Assembly (NCBI RefSeq): GCF_001458215.1
Contig: NZ_CYTW01000001.1
Span: forward strand, 1,302,001-1,366,000
Direction: 5' to 3'
Source of the DNA: Shimia thalassica
GTDB taxonomy: Bacteria; Pseudomonadota; Alphaproteobacteria; Rhodobacterales; Rhodobacteraceae
Length of the DNA stretch: 64,000 bases
Shown here: piece by piece, positions 50,152 to 59,795 of the stretch
Layout of the letters: every line of letters starts with the position of its first letter
How positions within the stretch are numbered: the first letter of the stretch is position 1
Notes under the pieces: model-generated
What the model was told of the DNA's origin: nothing
The model's database searches: none
The model's input: only the letters and a program-made list of their open reading frames with translations
Made by a program: the position numbers and the translations under genes

Positions 50152-50622
50152 TTAGCTTTGCGAACGGGGGAAAATGCCCTTGCTGACAAAGCTCATGACC
50201 GGCTCGTCCTTCTGGTTGTTGACGGTGACTTTGTTCACGACAAATCCGATGGTCGGACGGCTTTTCGAAGGCAACAGATCCATGACTTCCATTTGGACGC
50301 TCAAGATATCACCGGGAAAGACAGGCTTAAGCCAGCGCAATTCATCAAGCCCCGGAGACCCGAGACCCCGGCCGGTTTTGTCCATGTTTTCGACAAGCAT
50401 TGCCATCGTCATCGAGCAGGTGTGCCAGCCACTTGCACAGAGCCCGCCGAACAAAGATTGTTTTGCGGCTTCTTCATCGAGATGGAAAAACTGTGCGTCG
50501 TATTTTGATGCAAACTCGATGATCTCTTCTTTGGTCACCTCATATGCGCCAAAGTTCTGTATCTGGCCGATCTCGAAGCTTTCAAAAGGAATAAACGGGG
50601 GCTGTTTGGCGGCGCTTGTCAT
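50152..50622 (-). CDS. MaoC-family (R)-specific enoyl-CoA hydratase/dehydratase
   Basis: A 156-residue hot-dog-fold protein. The segment EEIIEFASKYDAQFFHLDEEAAKQSLFGGLCASGWHT is the MaoC signature, with Asp/His of the hydratase dyad in YDAQFFH. The end (FVVNKVTVNNQKDEPVMSFVSKG) is the usual last strands. I chose ATG 50622 because the longer frame is not conserved in character and lacks a ribosome site. Substrate is unknown. It is divergent from the FAD oxidoreductase gene, with which it may be functionally unrelated. Confidence 0.88.
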   Translation of the reverse strand: MTSAAKQPPFIPFESFEIGQIQNFGAYEVTKEEIIEFASKYDAQFFHLDEEAAKQSLFGGLCASGWHTCSMTMAMLVENMDKTGRGLGSPGLDELRWLKPVFPGDILSVQMEVMDLLPSKSRPTIGFVVNKVTVNNQKDEPVMSFVSKGIFPRSQS

Positions 50623-50945
50623 GAAAGGGGTCCTGATAAAATTGAGGCTAACACCAGACTGAAGTGTCGAACGGCCCGTGAGCAACGGAAAACGGTTGTA
50701 ACCTTGCGTTACCAACGGGGCAAAGCCACGCCAGTTTGCAGCACGACTCATTCCGCAATGACACAGAAGGTAGGCGTGCTGGGCAGGTGCCGTGACGTGC
50801 GCCCGCATCATGAATCTGTGACGAAAAATTGGCCAAATTGATTTGTCAGAACGGGAACATTTCACGTTGCATCAAATCTGTATTTACAGTTTCCCAACAA
50901 GGCGCGAAAACAATGCCAGAGATTGACCGTCAGGGGTAAGTAAAT
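50623..50945. promoter_or_regulatory. 323 bp divergent intergenic region
   Basis: Lies between the MaoC gene (minus) and the FAD oxidoreductase gene (plus). No supported coding frame. TTGGCCAA, an 8-bp palindrome near 50830, is the only symmetrical element I noticed; AGGGGTAAG before ATG 50946 is the ribosome site. Confidence 0.4.
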
Positions 50946-52223
50946 ATGACCGAAGATCTGGACAAAAGCCTTTGGTATCATAGCTGTGCAGAGAGTGTGA
51001 CCGCGCCGTCCCTGATGGGGGAGGTCGTGGCGGATCTTGCAATCATCGGCGGTGGATTTACGGGATTGTCTGCAGCCCTTCATGCGGCAGAGGCCGGAGC
51101 ATCGGTGTGCCTGATCGAGGCGCATACCTTTGGCGCCGGAGGGTCCGGGCGCAACGTGGGTTTGGCCAATGCCGGACTTTGGTTGCCACCCGAGGATATC
51201 AACAGCCATTTGGGCGCGCGTGTCGGTAGCCGCCTTTCGGGGCTTTTGGCCAACGGGCCAAATATGGTTTTTGACTTGATCAACAAGCACCAGATCGCGT
51301 GCGAGCCCGTGCGGAACGGTACGCTGCATTGCGCCCATGCGCCCTCGGGTATGAAGGATCTGAAACGTCGCCATGCCCAGATGACGGCCATCGGGGCGCC
51401 GGTGACGTTGCTGGATCGTGATGCGGCTGTCGCACGCGTTGGATCGGATCAGGTTCACGGGGCCTTGTTCGACCCGCGTGCGGGGACCATCCAACCGCTG
51501 GCCTATGCCAAGGGACTTGCGCGGACCGCTCTAGCGCAGGGGGCCAATCTGTTTGAAAACACGCCGGCAACCTCTCTCGCACGCGAGGGCGACCGCTGGA
51601 TCATCGAAACACCACAGGGGCGGATTTCTGCACCTGCGATGATCGTGGCCACGGGGGGCTACACCCGAAAGATGGCCGGACTGGACACACCGAAGGTGGT
51701 GCCGGTGCATTATTTCCAATCGGCCACCGCGCCATTGTCCGAAGAACAACGCAGCAAGATTCTTCCGGGTCTCGAGGGATGCTGGGATACGGCTTTGGTG
51801 ATGTCATCCTGGCGTCTTGATCAGGCGGGCCGTCTGATTATCGGCGCTATGGGCGAGTTGGGCCACATTGGCAGTTTTGTCCATCAAGGCTGGCTGCAAC
51901 GTAAATTGGTGCGGATGTTTCCAGAGCTTGCGGATGTGTCGCTTGAGCATACGTGGCACGGACGGATCGCCATGACAGTCGAGCATTTGCCCAAAATTCT
52001 GCAACCGGACCCGTCGGCGATGGTGTGCTTTGGGTACTCTGGCCGGGGCATCGCACCGGGCACCTTGTTCGGAAAACACATGGCTGAGGCATTGCTCACA
52101 GGGGGCACAGATGGATTGCCGGTTCCCCCCGTCACATCACATTCCCTGCCTTTTGCGGGTCTTCGCGGAGGATACTACGAAACGGGCGCGACGTTGATGC
52201 ATTTGGTCAAAGATCAGCTTTAA
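50946..52223 (+). CDS. FAD-dependent oxidoreductase (DAO family)
   Basis: A 425-residue flavoprotein of the D-amino acid oxidase/glycine oxidase type. The dinucleotide-binding motif is LAIIGGGFTGLSAALHAAEAG (about residue 37), followed by GAGGSGRNVGLANAG. A mid-protein TGGYTRKMAG and the C-terminal FGYSGRGIAPGTLFGK, which contacts FAD, complete the fold. The form resembles gamma-glutamylputrescine oxidase and other amine oxidases of the PuuB group. Substrate unknown. The 3' end overlaps the convergent MocR-type gene by 17 bp. Confidence 0.88.
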   Translation: MTEDLDKSLWYHSCAESVTAPSLMGEVVADLAIIGGGFTGLSAALHAAEAGASVCLIEAHTFGAGGSGRNVGLANAGLWLPPEDINSHLGARVGSRLSGLLANGPNMVFDLINKHQIACEPVRNGTLHCAHAPSGMKDLKRRHAQMTAIGAPVTLLDRDAAVARVGSDQVHGALFDPRAGTIQPLAYAKGLARTALAQGANLFENTPATSLAREGDRWIIETPQGRISAPAMIVATGGYTRKMAGLDTPKVVPVHYFQSATAPLSEEQRSKILPGLEGCWDTALVMSSWRLDQAGRLIIGAMGELGHIGSFVHQGWLQRKLVRMFPELADVSLEHTWHGRIAMTVEHLPKILQPDPSAMVCFGYSGRGIAPGTLFGKHMAEALLTGGTDGLPVPPVTSHSLPFAGLRGGYYETGATLMHLVKDQL

Positions 52224-53652
52224 CTGCGTCATGGCCATTGGCCGAATGGCTTGCCCTTTGAAAGCAGGTTAGCAACGCATCCAGTGCGGGGCCTGTTTCT
52301 TCTTCGGAAAAGGCGCAATACCCAAGGATCAAACCGTTGTGGTGGCTCGCGTTCTGGCAGAGGCGGGACAGGGCCTGCGCGTGCAGACCCGCGCGATTCA
52401 TTTCTTTTGCGATATCAATGTCTTTGAGGCCTTCATGCAGGTGGAACACAACCTGCATTCCTGCTTGGTGATCAGCGCAATATCCCCATTCGCCAAAGTC
52501 ACGCGCAAGCCGGTCCAAAAGGTATTTGCGCCGGTCTCCATAGAGGCGGCGGACTCGGCGAATGTGACGATAGAATTCGCCTGCGAAAATGAAATCGGCA
52601 AGGGCCTGTTGGGGCATCAGGCTGGCTTTTACGCCGAACCCTTGCAACGTAGCGGCAAATTGTTCGGTCAACCCTTTGGGCACAATCAGATAGCCAAGAC
52701 GCAACGCGTTCGAGAACACTTTGGAGAAACTGCCGACATAAATCGTTCTGCGCAGTTGGTCGAACCCTGCCATTGCGGGGATGGGGCGCCCCGCATATCT
52801 GAATTCGCTGTCGTAATCGTCCTCAATGATCCAGGCATTGGTGCGGTCTGCCCAATTCAGGAATTCAAGCCGCCTGTTGGGGCTCATGGCGCCGCCCAAG
52901 GGATACTGATGGGACGGGGTCAACACCACCAGCTCTGGCGGTGTGTCCGGTGCGGGCAATTCTGCGCCGTCCCCGGTTACATTCAGAAAAGTCGGGGACA
53001 ACCCTTGCGAGGCGACAAACCTGCGCAAGGGAGAATATCCGGGGTCCTCAAGCCCAACCAATGCGCCAGCGCTAGCCAAAGTGCGCATGCAGATTTCCAA
53101 AGCATCCACCGCGCCCGCAGTGACGATAATCTGGTCTGACTCTGCTTTGATGCCGCGCCATTCGGCAACATGGTCTGAAATCGCCCTGCGCAGGTCGGGG
53201 TTCCCAAAGGGGCTGGTGTTAATCAACATGGATTGTGGATTTGTCCGGCAAACACGGGCAACAGATCTGGCCCATTGCCGATGGGGAAACAAACGCATGT
53301 CGGGCAAGCTGGCTGCAAAGGGACGTGGTTTGGGCGCGAGCGGTGCGTCTTGCGAGGGAGATTTCGGGTTTTGGGGGCGTGGAAGCTCGACATCCCCAAG
53401 CGCGCAGATGGTATAGCCTGCGCCTTGAACGCTGCTGAGATACCCCTCGGCAACAAGTTGTTCATAGGCGGTCACAACCGTGGAGCGCGATACGCCAAGG
53501 TCCACGGCAAACCCTCTGGTTGGCGGCAGTTTGGTGCCCGCTGTCAGGTCGCCAGCATGGGCTTTGTCACGAATGGCCCGACAAATCTGTTCGAAAACAG
53601 GTGTCTTTGCCCCGCGGTCGATGGAAAAGGCCAGCCACGGCGTGAGGGTCAT
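52207..53652 (-). CDS. MocR/PdxR-type transcriptional regulator (GntR HTH + aminotransferase domain)
   Basis: A 481-residue regulator. The N-terminal GntR winged helix is TKLPPTRGFAVDLGVSRSTVVTAYEQLVAEGYL (residues ~40-75). The remainder is a fold-type I aminotransferase domain with EDDYDSEFRYAG and SFSKVFSNALRLGYLIVP, where the Lys would bind pyridoxal phosphate. Such proteins regulate vitamin B6, GABA or amine catabolism genes. The convergent amine-oxidase-like gene at 50946 is a possible target, though autoregulation is more usual. GGAG lies 10 bases before the ATG. Confidence 0.9.
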   Translation of the reverse strand: MTLTPWLAFSIDRGAKTPVFEQICRAIRDKAHAGDLTAGTKLPPTRGFAVDLGVSRSTVVTAYEQLVAEGYLSSVQGAGYTICALGDVELPRPQNPKSPSQDAPLAPKPRPFAASLPDMRLFPHRQWARSVARVCRTNPQSMLINTSPFGNPDLRRAISDHVAEWRGIKAESDQIIVTAGAVDALEICMRTLASAGALVGLEDPGYSPLRRFVASQGLSPTFLNVTGDGAELPAPDTPPELVVLTPSHQYPLGGAMSPNRRLEFLNWADRTNAWIIEDDYDSEFRYAGRPIPAMAGFDQLRRTIYVGSFSKVFSNALRLGYLIVPKGLTEQFAATLQGFGVKASLMPQQALADFIFAGEFYRHIRRVRRLYGDRRKYLLDRLARDFGEWGYCADHQAGMQVVFHLHEGLKDIDIAKEMNRAGLHAQALSRLCQNASHHNGLILGYCAFSEEETGPALDALLTCFQRASHSANGHDAVKADL

Positions 53653-53722
53653 TTTGGTTTGCTCCTTTGGTCCATTTCTGAACGCTAGGAGAAAACCAAT
53701 TCAGGCGCAATTCGCAGCGGGG

Positions 53723-54106
53723 TCAAAACATTCCGTTTTCATGCGCGCTTGTCTCTGGCAGTTCCTGAAGCACATCCCAATGCTCGACCACCTTGCCGTT
53801 TTCATCAAGGCGAAAGATATCGATCCCCGCGTATTCAAGACCATCGGGCCAGATCTGGTGGCAATGCAAAATCACATGATCCCCTTCCGCAAACGCCCGT
53901 TTGACCTCAACCCGTTTGCCGGGATATTCGGCGGACATTTTTTCGAAATACTCGATAAACCCGATCTTGCCGTTGGCTACATGCGGGTTGTGCTGGATAT
54001 AGTCATCCCCCACGAACGCGGTGATCGCCTTGCGTGGTTCGCAAGCGTTGAACATCATTTCGTAAAACGCGATGACGTTTTTCTTGTTCTGTTCCAAATC
54101 AGGCAT
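53723..54106 (-). CDS. SnoaL/NTF2-like protein
   Basis: A 127-residue single-domain protein with the SnoaL-like cone-shaped fold: NVIAFYEMMFNACEPRKAITAFVGDDYIQHNPHVANGKIGFIEYF and DHVILHCHQIWPDGLEYAGIDIFRLDENGKVVEHWDVLQ. The QHNP and HWD signatures are typical of the predicted SnoaL aldol-condensation-related group. The substrate is unknown. It stands alone between the regulator and the amidohydrolase. Confidence 0.85.
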   Translation of the reverse strand: MPDLEQNKKNVIAFYEMMFNACEPRKAITAFVGDDYIQHNPHVANGKIGFIEYFEKMSAEYPGKRVEVKRAFAEGDHVILHCHQIWPDGLEYAGIDIFRLDENGKVVEHWDVLQELPETSAHENGMF

Positions 54107-54194
54107 GTGAAAATCTCGCTATGAAGGAAAGTTGCACCAACCTAGGGTCGAATGCCGGTCGAGGCTACGTTTACTTTTGGGGTAAGGCTTCGGC

Positions 54195-55865
54195 TTATGC
54201 GCTGAAGGTTTCTTCCCCGTCGCATAGGGTCAGCACCGCTTTGGCGTTTGCGAGGTCTTCGGTCGGTAGGTCGAACAGGTTTTTGTCCATGACCGCAATA
54301 TCGGCGAGGTATCCGGATTTCAGAACGCCTTTTTGGTTTTCTGCAAATTCGACCCAGGCATTGTCACGCGTATAAGAGGCAAGGGTGTCCATCAGGCTTT
54401 GGCGGTTGTCCTGCCACGGGGCAGGCAGGTCCTTGCCATGTACCGCACCGGCCACCGACACCATGACATCAATGGGAACGATCGGCCAATCCGTGGAAAA
54501 ACACACCCGTGCGCCGCTGGCGCGCAGGGCACGCCAAGCAAAGGCTTGTCCGATCTGCGCAGATGTCAGGATGTCCCCCGGTGCATAGGCTTCGAAAATC
54601 CCACCTGTCGGCGAATGCAGGGGTTGCACAGACGCGACCGCGCCCAATTGTGCAACGCGCGGCAGGTCGGCGGGATCTATGACCTCGATATGTTCAACGC
54701 GGTGGCGGCTGTCGCGCGCCCCATTGGCGTTTCGGGCCGCTTCGTACCCATCCAGAACACGCCGCACGGCGCCGTCGCCAATGGCATGCACGCTGATCTG
54801 CAACCCCATTGCATCGGCACGAATACAGGCCTCGTTAAAGTGGTCGGCGTCAAACACGGCGTCGCCCGATGTTGCCGGATTGCCGGGATAGGGGGACAGC
54901 ATGAACGCGGTATAGCTGTCCAAAACCCCGTCCATGAACATCTTGACCCGACCGGAATACACCTTGTCGCTGTTGAAGCGGTCGCGCATTTCCACGGCTT
55001 CCTGCAAGCGGTCCAGCGAGTCATAGTTCTTCAAGTGCATAGGCATCTGAACACGGATGGGCAGGCGGTTTTCGGCTTCGAGTTCTGCCAGCAACTCGAG
55101 TTGGTAAAAATTACCGTCCATATTGTGCAGGCCCGTGATCCCATAAGAAGCACAATGGGTGAGGCCGCGCAGAATGATCTCTTTGTCGTGGGCACGTTCC
55201 TCGGGTGTGGCCGCCGGTTCCGGCTCTGCTCCCGTCACATATCCAAGCAGATCACGCCCTCCAAGGGCAGACAGTTTCAGAACCGGCCCAAAGGCTCCGG
55301 TCTCGTTGAGCTGCCCTGTGGCCGTGCCGTCCGGCCCCATGACAATTTCGCTGCCCTCAGGCACAGGACCGCCATGCAGAATACCCGCCTTTTCAAGGGC
55401 CGCCGTATTGGCAAACACGGTGTGGTGGTCCGACGTCATGAGCGCCAGCGGGCGATTTGGCATGATGGTGTCCAGATCGTGACGCGTCGCCTTTGTGCCG
55501 GGGGCGATGATGTCATAGTGGGCCGCAACCCCCATGATCAACGGATCGTCAGGCCGCCCGGCCGCATAGCCCAGAACCGCATCTTTCAACCGGTCCAACC
55601 CACGCAGGCCCATCAGGTCAAGCATGTCCAACTCGGCCGAACCCGCAAACAGATGCACGTGGCTGTCGATAAATCCGGGCAGAACGGTGCTGCCTTGGGC
55701 ATCAATCACGCGGGTTGTCGGACCAACCAAGCCTTGAATGTCGGTATCGCTGCCAACTGCGGTGATCTTGCGACCGGAAATTGCAAGGGCCTGTGCCGTT
55801 GGACGTGTGGGATCAAAGGTGCAAAGCGCACCATTGAGAATGACAATATCGGCGGTTTGGGACAC
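54195..55865 (-). CDS. Amidohydrolase family 3 (YtcJ-like) protein
   Basis: About 556 residues. Metal-binding landmarks of the amidohydrolase 3 family are present: the N-terminal VLPGFIDSHVHLFAG, later LTHCASYGITGLHNMDG, VHAIGDGAVRRVLDGYE, HRVEHIEVIDPADLPR, and the C-terminal CFSTDWPIVPIDVM and MDKNLFDLP. Substrates of YtcJ-like enzymes are mostly unknown. The start is uncertain: GTG 55865 (reads VSQTADIVILNG) is preferred, and TTG 55889 is also open; neither has a strong ribosome site. Confidence 0.88.
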   Translation of the reverse strand: MSQTADIVILNGALCTFDPTRPTAQALAISGRKITAVGSDTDIQGLVGPTTRVIDAQGSTVLPGFIDSHVHLFAGSAELDMLDLMGLRGLDRLKDAVLGYAAGRPDDPLIMGVAAHYDIIAPGTKATRHDLDTIMPNRPLALMTSDHHTVFANTAALEKAGILHGGPVPEGSEIVMGPDGTATGQLNETGAFGPVLKLSALGGRDLLGYVTGAEPEPAATPEERAHDKEIILRGLTHCASYGITGLHNMDGNFYQLELLAELEAENRLPIRVQMPMHLKNYDSLDRLQEAVEMRDRFNSDKVYSGRVKMFMDGVLDSYTAFMLSPYPGNPATSGDAVFDADHFNEACIRADAMGLQISVHAIGDGAVRRVLDGYEAARNANGARDSRHRVEHIEVIDPADLPRVAQLGAVASVQPLHSPTGGIFEAYAPGDILTSAQIGQAFAWRALRASGARVCFSTDWPIVPIDVMVSVAGAVHGKDLPAPWQDNRQSLMDTLASYTRDNAWVEFAENQKGVLKSGYLADIAVMDKNLFDLPTEDLANAKAVLTLCDGEETFSA

Positions 55866-56346
55866 GGGGTATGACTTTCTGAATCTCAAAGACAGGTTTG
55901 ACGAAGGCTTTGCCGCATATGAACGCGATTTTTCATAAACTTCCAGTGCGTTTTGCCACAGCTACCTCAGAGAAGGTGACCTTCGCAAACAGGCTTTGAA
56001 CGGGATTTCTCATGGCGTCTTGTCCGCAAAAACATGGCCCGCTCCCAAGGCTGTTTGACAATTTGTTTTGCGCAAACCCGAGCGTCTCAAAGGCCAGATC
56101 AGAGGATTGATGCAAGGCGCGCATAATTTCGGTTGCCACAACCAAAACGCTTGTCTAACGCTTACGTAACCGGCCTGGACACGCGGTCAAATCCGCCTGT
56201 CCGACGGAGGTTGAATTGGAACTGTTTTGAATTGGCATCCCGTGGCACCATACCTGTCATTTTTGAATGTCACGTCAAAAGACGTGTTCCTTTTGGGCAA
56301 CTTACCGCGCCGGCGCATATCTTTTACCATTTGTTAGAGGCAAAAC
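55866..56346. promoter_or_regulatory. 481 bp intergenic region upstream of the E1 fusion gene
   Basis: No supported coding frame on either strand. TTGACA occurs near 56056. An inverted repeat (56271-56286) lies 60 bp before ATG 56347, whose ribosome site is AGAGG. Confidence 0.4.
56271..56286. promoter_or_regulatory. Perfect 16-bp inverted repeat before the E1 gene
   Basis: CACGTC-AAAA-GACGTG, 6-bp arms, about 60 bp upstream of the start codon. Position is right for an operator overlapping or following the promoter. Confidence 0.45.
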
Positions 56347-58530
56347 ATGGACCGTGCAGACGTTGTCGATAAGGCATTCCGTGAAAGGGTCAAATCAGGG
56401 GATTTTCCGTCAGGTGATCCGGCATCGGGGCCTCTGACTGCGCATGACGCGATGGCGATTTATCGCGCCCAATGCCTTAGCCGAAATCTGGACCGCCGGT
56501 CGCGGAAAATGCAGTCGGAAGGACAGGGGTACTATACCATCGGATCTTCCGGGCACGAAGGCATGGCAGCGGTGGCCGCAGCGCTGCGTCCGGATGATAT
56601 GGCCTTTCTGCATTATCGAGATGGCGCGTTTCAGTGTATGCGCTCGGCGCAGGTGCCCGGCACAACGCCAGTCTGGGATATGTTGCTCAGCTTTGCGACG
56701 TCGACCGAAGATCCGCTTTCGGGCGGTCGCCATAAAGTGTTGGGATCAAAGGCGTTGAACATCCCGCCCCAGACATCGACCATCGCAAGCCATTTGCCCA
56801 AAGCGGTTGGGGCGGCCTATTCGGTGGGCCTTGCTCTGCGCCATCGTCCGGAGCATCAGGTGATGCAGGATGACAGCATTGTCATGTGTTCCTTTGGCGA
56901 TGCCTCGTCCAACCATTCAACGGCACAAGGGGCCATCAATTCGGCCTGCTGGACGGCCTATCAGTCAGTGCCGCTGCCATTGCTGTTTGTGTGCGAAGAC
57001 AACGGTATCGGTATTTCGACGCGCACCCCCAAAGGGTGGGTTGCAGCCAATTATGCGCAAAAGCCCGGATTGAAATATTTCCACGCCAATGGACTGGATC
57101 TCTATGACACCTATCGTGTGGCACAAGAGGCCGCCGACTATGTGCGCAAGCGCAAGAAGCCCGCGTTTTTGCATGTGTCTCTGGTGCGCCTTTACGGGCA
57201 TGCCGGATCGGATCTGCAACAGGCCTATCTCAAGAAGGACATTTTCGAAACGTGGGAGGCCGACGACCCCTTGCTGCATTCTGCGCGGCTTTTGAACGAG
57301 GCGGGGGTTCTCGCCCCAGAAGAAGCGCTCGCCATCTATCAAGAGATCGAAGACCAGTGCACACGCGTTGCCGCAGAGGTCATCACCCGACCACGTCTTG
57401 AAACCGCAGAACAGGTCATGGCTTCGGTTATTCCGCCGGAACGCCCCTGTGCCACGACAAACGGGCCCTCGGAAGAAGAACGCGCAGCCTCTTTTGCAGG
57501 AGACCTCAAACAGCACCAAAATCCGCAACCCATGTCGCGTTTGCTGAACTGGGCGTTGACCGATCTGATGCTCGAATATCCCGAGGTGGTCATGATGGGC
57601 GAAGACGTCGGACGCAAGGGCGGCGTTTACGGCGTGACACAAAAACTGATTGATCGCTTTGGTGCCGACCGGATGATTGATACCTTGCTGGACGAACAGT
57701 CCATCCTTGGATTGGCCATCGGCATGGGCCACAACGGATTTGTGCCGATGCCGGAAATTCAGTTTCTGGCCTATCTTCACAACGCCGAGGACCAATTGCG
57801 AGGTGAGGCGGCAACATTGTCGTTCTTTTCAAATGGCCAATTCACGAACCCGATGGTGCTGCGAATTGCCGGTCTTGGCTATCAAAAAGGGTTTGGCGGA
57901 CATTTCCACAACGACAATTCCCTTGCGGTTTTGCGTGACATCCCCGGTATCGTGATTGCCTGTCCCTCGCGCGGAGATGACGCCGCCATGATGATGCGGG
58001 AATGTGTGCGCCTTGCCAGAGAAGAACAGCGCGTTGTTGTGATGGTCGAGCCAATCGCGCTTTATCCGACGCGCGATCTTCTGGAAGACAAGGACGGGGG
58101 ATGGATGGCGACCTATCCGGCGCCTGACCGACGGATCGCGCTGGGCGAGGTAGGCGTGAAGGGACAAGGCCCGCTTGCGATCCTGACCTATGGGAACGGG
58201 CGGTATTTGTCGACACAGGCGGCGGCCGATCTGGCCCGGGAAGGGATTGAAACGCGCGTGATCGATATGCGTTGGTTGGCGCCCTTGCCGGAAGACGGCA
58301 TTTTGGCAGCCCTAGAAGGCGCCGAAAAGGTTTTGGTTGTGGACGAATGCCGAACCACAGGCAGCCAATCCGAAGCATTGATGGCTTTGCTGCATGAGAA
58401 AACGGATGTGCCCCATGCCCGGCTTGCGGCAGAGGACAGCTTTATCGCTACCGGACCCGCCTACGCCGCAACGATGCCATCGCGCGACAGTATTGCCAAG
58501 GCCGCCAAACACCTTTGGAGCGCGTCATGA
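56347..58530 (+). CDS. 2-oxoacid dehydrogenase E1 component, fused alpha and beta subunits
   Basis: A 727-residue thiamine-diphosphate enzyme of the 2-oxoisovalerate type. The alpha half (1-~380) shows YYTIGSSGHEGMAAVAAALRP, the TPP motif CSFGDASSNHSTAQGAINSA and FVCEDNGIGIST. The beta half begins near residue 395 (SRLLNWALTDLMLEYPEVVMMGEDVG) and contains FVPMPEIQFLAYLHNAEDQLR and the C-terminal transketolase domain. Fused alpha-beta E1 proteins are known. No E2 or E3 gene is adjacent, so it must use components from elsewhere. The stop overlaps the malonyltransferase-like gene by ATGA. Confidence 0.9.
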   Translation: MDRADVVDKAFRERVKSGDFPSGDPASGPLTAHDAMAIYRAQCLSRNLDRRSRKMQSEGQGYYTIGSSGHEGMAAVAAALRPDDMAFLHYRDGAFQCMRSAQVPGTTPVWDMLLSFATSTEDPLSGGRHKVLGSKALNIPPQTSTIASHLPKAVGAAYSVGLALRHRPEHQVMQDDSIVMCSFGDASSNHSTAQGAINSACWTAYQSVPLPLLFVCEDNGIGISTRTPKGWVAANYAQKPGLKYFHANGLDLYDTYRVAQEAADYVRKRKKPAFLHVSLVRLYGHAGSDLQQAYLKKDIFETWEADDPLLHSARLLNEAGVLAPEEALAIYQEIEDQCTRVAAEVITRPRLETAEQVMASVIPPERPCATTNGPSEEERAASFAGDLKQHQNPQPMSRLLNWALTDLMLEYPEVVMMGEDVGRKGGVYGVTQKLIDRFGADRMIDTLLDEQSILGLAIGMGHNGFVPMPEIQFLAYLHNAEDQLRGEAATLSFFSNGQFTNPMVLRIAGLGYQKGFGGHFHNDNSLAVLRDIPGIVIACPSRGDDAAMMMRECVRLAREEQRVVVMVEPIALYPTRDLLEDKDGGWMATYPAPDRRIALGEVGVKGQGPLAILTYGNGRYLSTQAAADLAREGIETRVIDMRWLAPLPEDGILAALEGAEKVLVVDECRTTGSQSEALMALLHEKTDVPHARLAAEDSFIATGPAYAATMPSRDSIAKAAKHLWSAS

Positions 58531-59564
58531 AACAAACCGCAGTTGTGATCGCACCGGGACGCGGCACCTATAATCGGGAAGAACTGGGATATCTTGCGCG
58601 TCATCATGGTGATCAGGCCGCGTTGATCCGGCAATTCGACACCATCCGCCAGCAGGCAGGGCAGGATCATGTGTCAGACCTTGATGCGGCGGCGCGATAC
58701 TCGGCGGCAAAACATCAACGGGGTGACAATGCCTCGGGGCTGATCTTTGCCTGCGCCTATGCCGATTTCCGTGCGATTGATCGGGATCGGTTCGATATCG
58801 TCGCGGTCACTGGAAATTCAATGGGCTGGTATACGGCGCTGACCTGTGCAGGTGCGTTGTCACCCGAAGACGGGTTCAAGGTTGCCAACACCATGGGCAC
58901 CTTGATGCAAGAGCACATGATTGGCGGGCAGCTTATATATCCATTTGTGGACGAGAACTGGTGCGCAATTCCGGGTGCACGTGCCACGATTGAAGCCAAG
59001 ATGTCTGATATCAACCACCGAAGCGGCCATGTTTTAGGACTGTCGATTGATTTGGGGGGCATGCTGGTCTTGGCCGGAAACGAAGCGGGACTTGCTGCGT
59101 TCGAGGCTGAAATGCCCAAACTGCAATCGCGTTATCCCATGCGTTTGCCGGGCCATGCCGGTTTTCATACCGCGCTTCAGCAACCTGTGTCCCAACAAGG
59201 GTTGGCGCGTCTCGGGGTGGACCTGTTCAGCAACCCAGACATAACACTGGTGGATGGGCGGGGTGCTATCTGGCCAGCGGGGGCGACCCATAAACCTGCA
59301 TTGCACAGCTATACTTTGGATACGCAAGTGGTTGCGCCCTATGATCTTTCTGCGGCCATTCGTGTGACGGCGCGGGATTTCATGCCGGATGTCTTTATCA
59401 TTCTTGGGCCGGGAAACACATTGGGCGGGGCCGTGGCCCAGAGCCTGATCGCGGCGCACTGGCGCGGCCTTGAAAACAAATCCGACTCCAAAGCGGTGCA
59501 ACAGAACTCACCACGGATTTTGGCGATGGGGACGCCGGATCAGCGCGCACGCGTCGTGCGCTGA
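58527..59564 (+). CDS. ACP S-malonyltransferase-like protein
   Basis: A 345-residue acyltransferase-fold protein. The nucleophile elbow is VTGNSMGWYTALTCAGAL (GxSxG), and LPGHAGFHTALQQPV provides the candidate catalytic His. It diverges from FabD enough (no GQGSQ opening; begins QTAVVIAPGRGTYNREE) that its acyl specificity is uncertain. Translational coupling to the E1 fusion suggests that an acyl group made by E1 chemistry may be handed on, but this is inference. A four-codon-longer start is possible; ATG 58527 is preferred. Confidence 0.82.
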   Translation: MKQTAVVIAPGRGTYNREELGYLARHHGDQAALIRQFDTIRQQAGQDHVSDLDAAARYSAAKHQRGDNASGLIFACAYADFRAIDRDRFDIVAVTGNSMGWYTALTCAGALSPEDGFKVANTMGTLMQEHMIGGQLIYPFVDENWCAIPGARATIEAKMSDINHRSGHVLGLSIDLGGMLVLAGNEAGLAAFEAEMPKLQSRYPMRLPGHAGFHTALQQPVSQQGLARLGVDLFSNPDITLVDGRGAIWPAGATHKPALHSYTLDTQVVAPYDLSAAIRVTARDFMPDVFIILGPGNTLGGAVAQSLIAAHWRGLENKSDSKAVQQNSPRILAMGTPDQRARVVR

Positions 59565-59739
59565 TCAAAGAGTGTGAGAGGTGTTTGTCCGGTGCCGATG
59601 CGGATTGTGCTGTGGAACGTTTCGGTGAACAAAACAGCAAATTCTTGATTTTATTGCGATACACGGCAACAATCGGACCATTCAATTGTTTCGAGGGCAA
59701 ATCGCCCGGGTCAAAAAAAACAAAAAGACACACTCCCCG

Positions 59740-59758
59740 GTTCTGTTGCAGTCAGAAC
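59740..59758. promoter_or_regulatory. Inverted repeat upstream of the last RTX gene
   Basis: GTTCTG-TTGCAGT-CAGAAC, 6-bp arms with a 7-bp spacer, about 38 bp before ATG 59796. It may be an operator or leader hairpin; weak evidence. Confidence 0.35.
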
Positions 59759-59795
59759 AGCGATGTAGTCAGCCCTCTTCATGGGAGGGAAAACT

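Noticed and set aside
52207-52223. 17-bp overlap of convergent genes as a sign of a frameshift
   Set aside because: Both proteins end with normal family C termini, so the overlap is simple gene packing.
54333-55874. 513-codon open frame on the plus strand
   Set aside because: Antisense to a clear amidohydrolase with all metal-site motifs; the frame has no ribosome site and an Arg/His-rich shadow composition.
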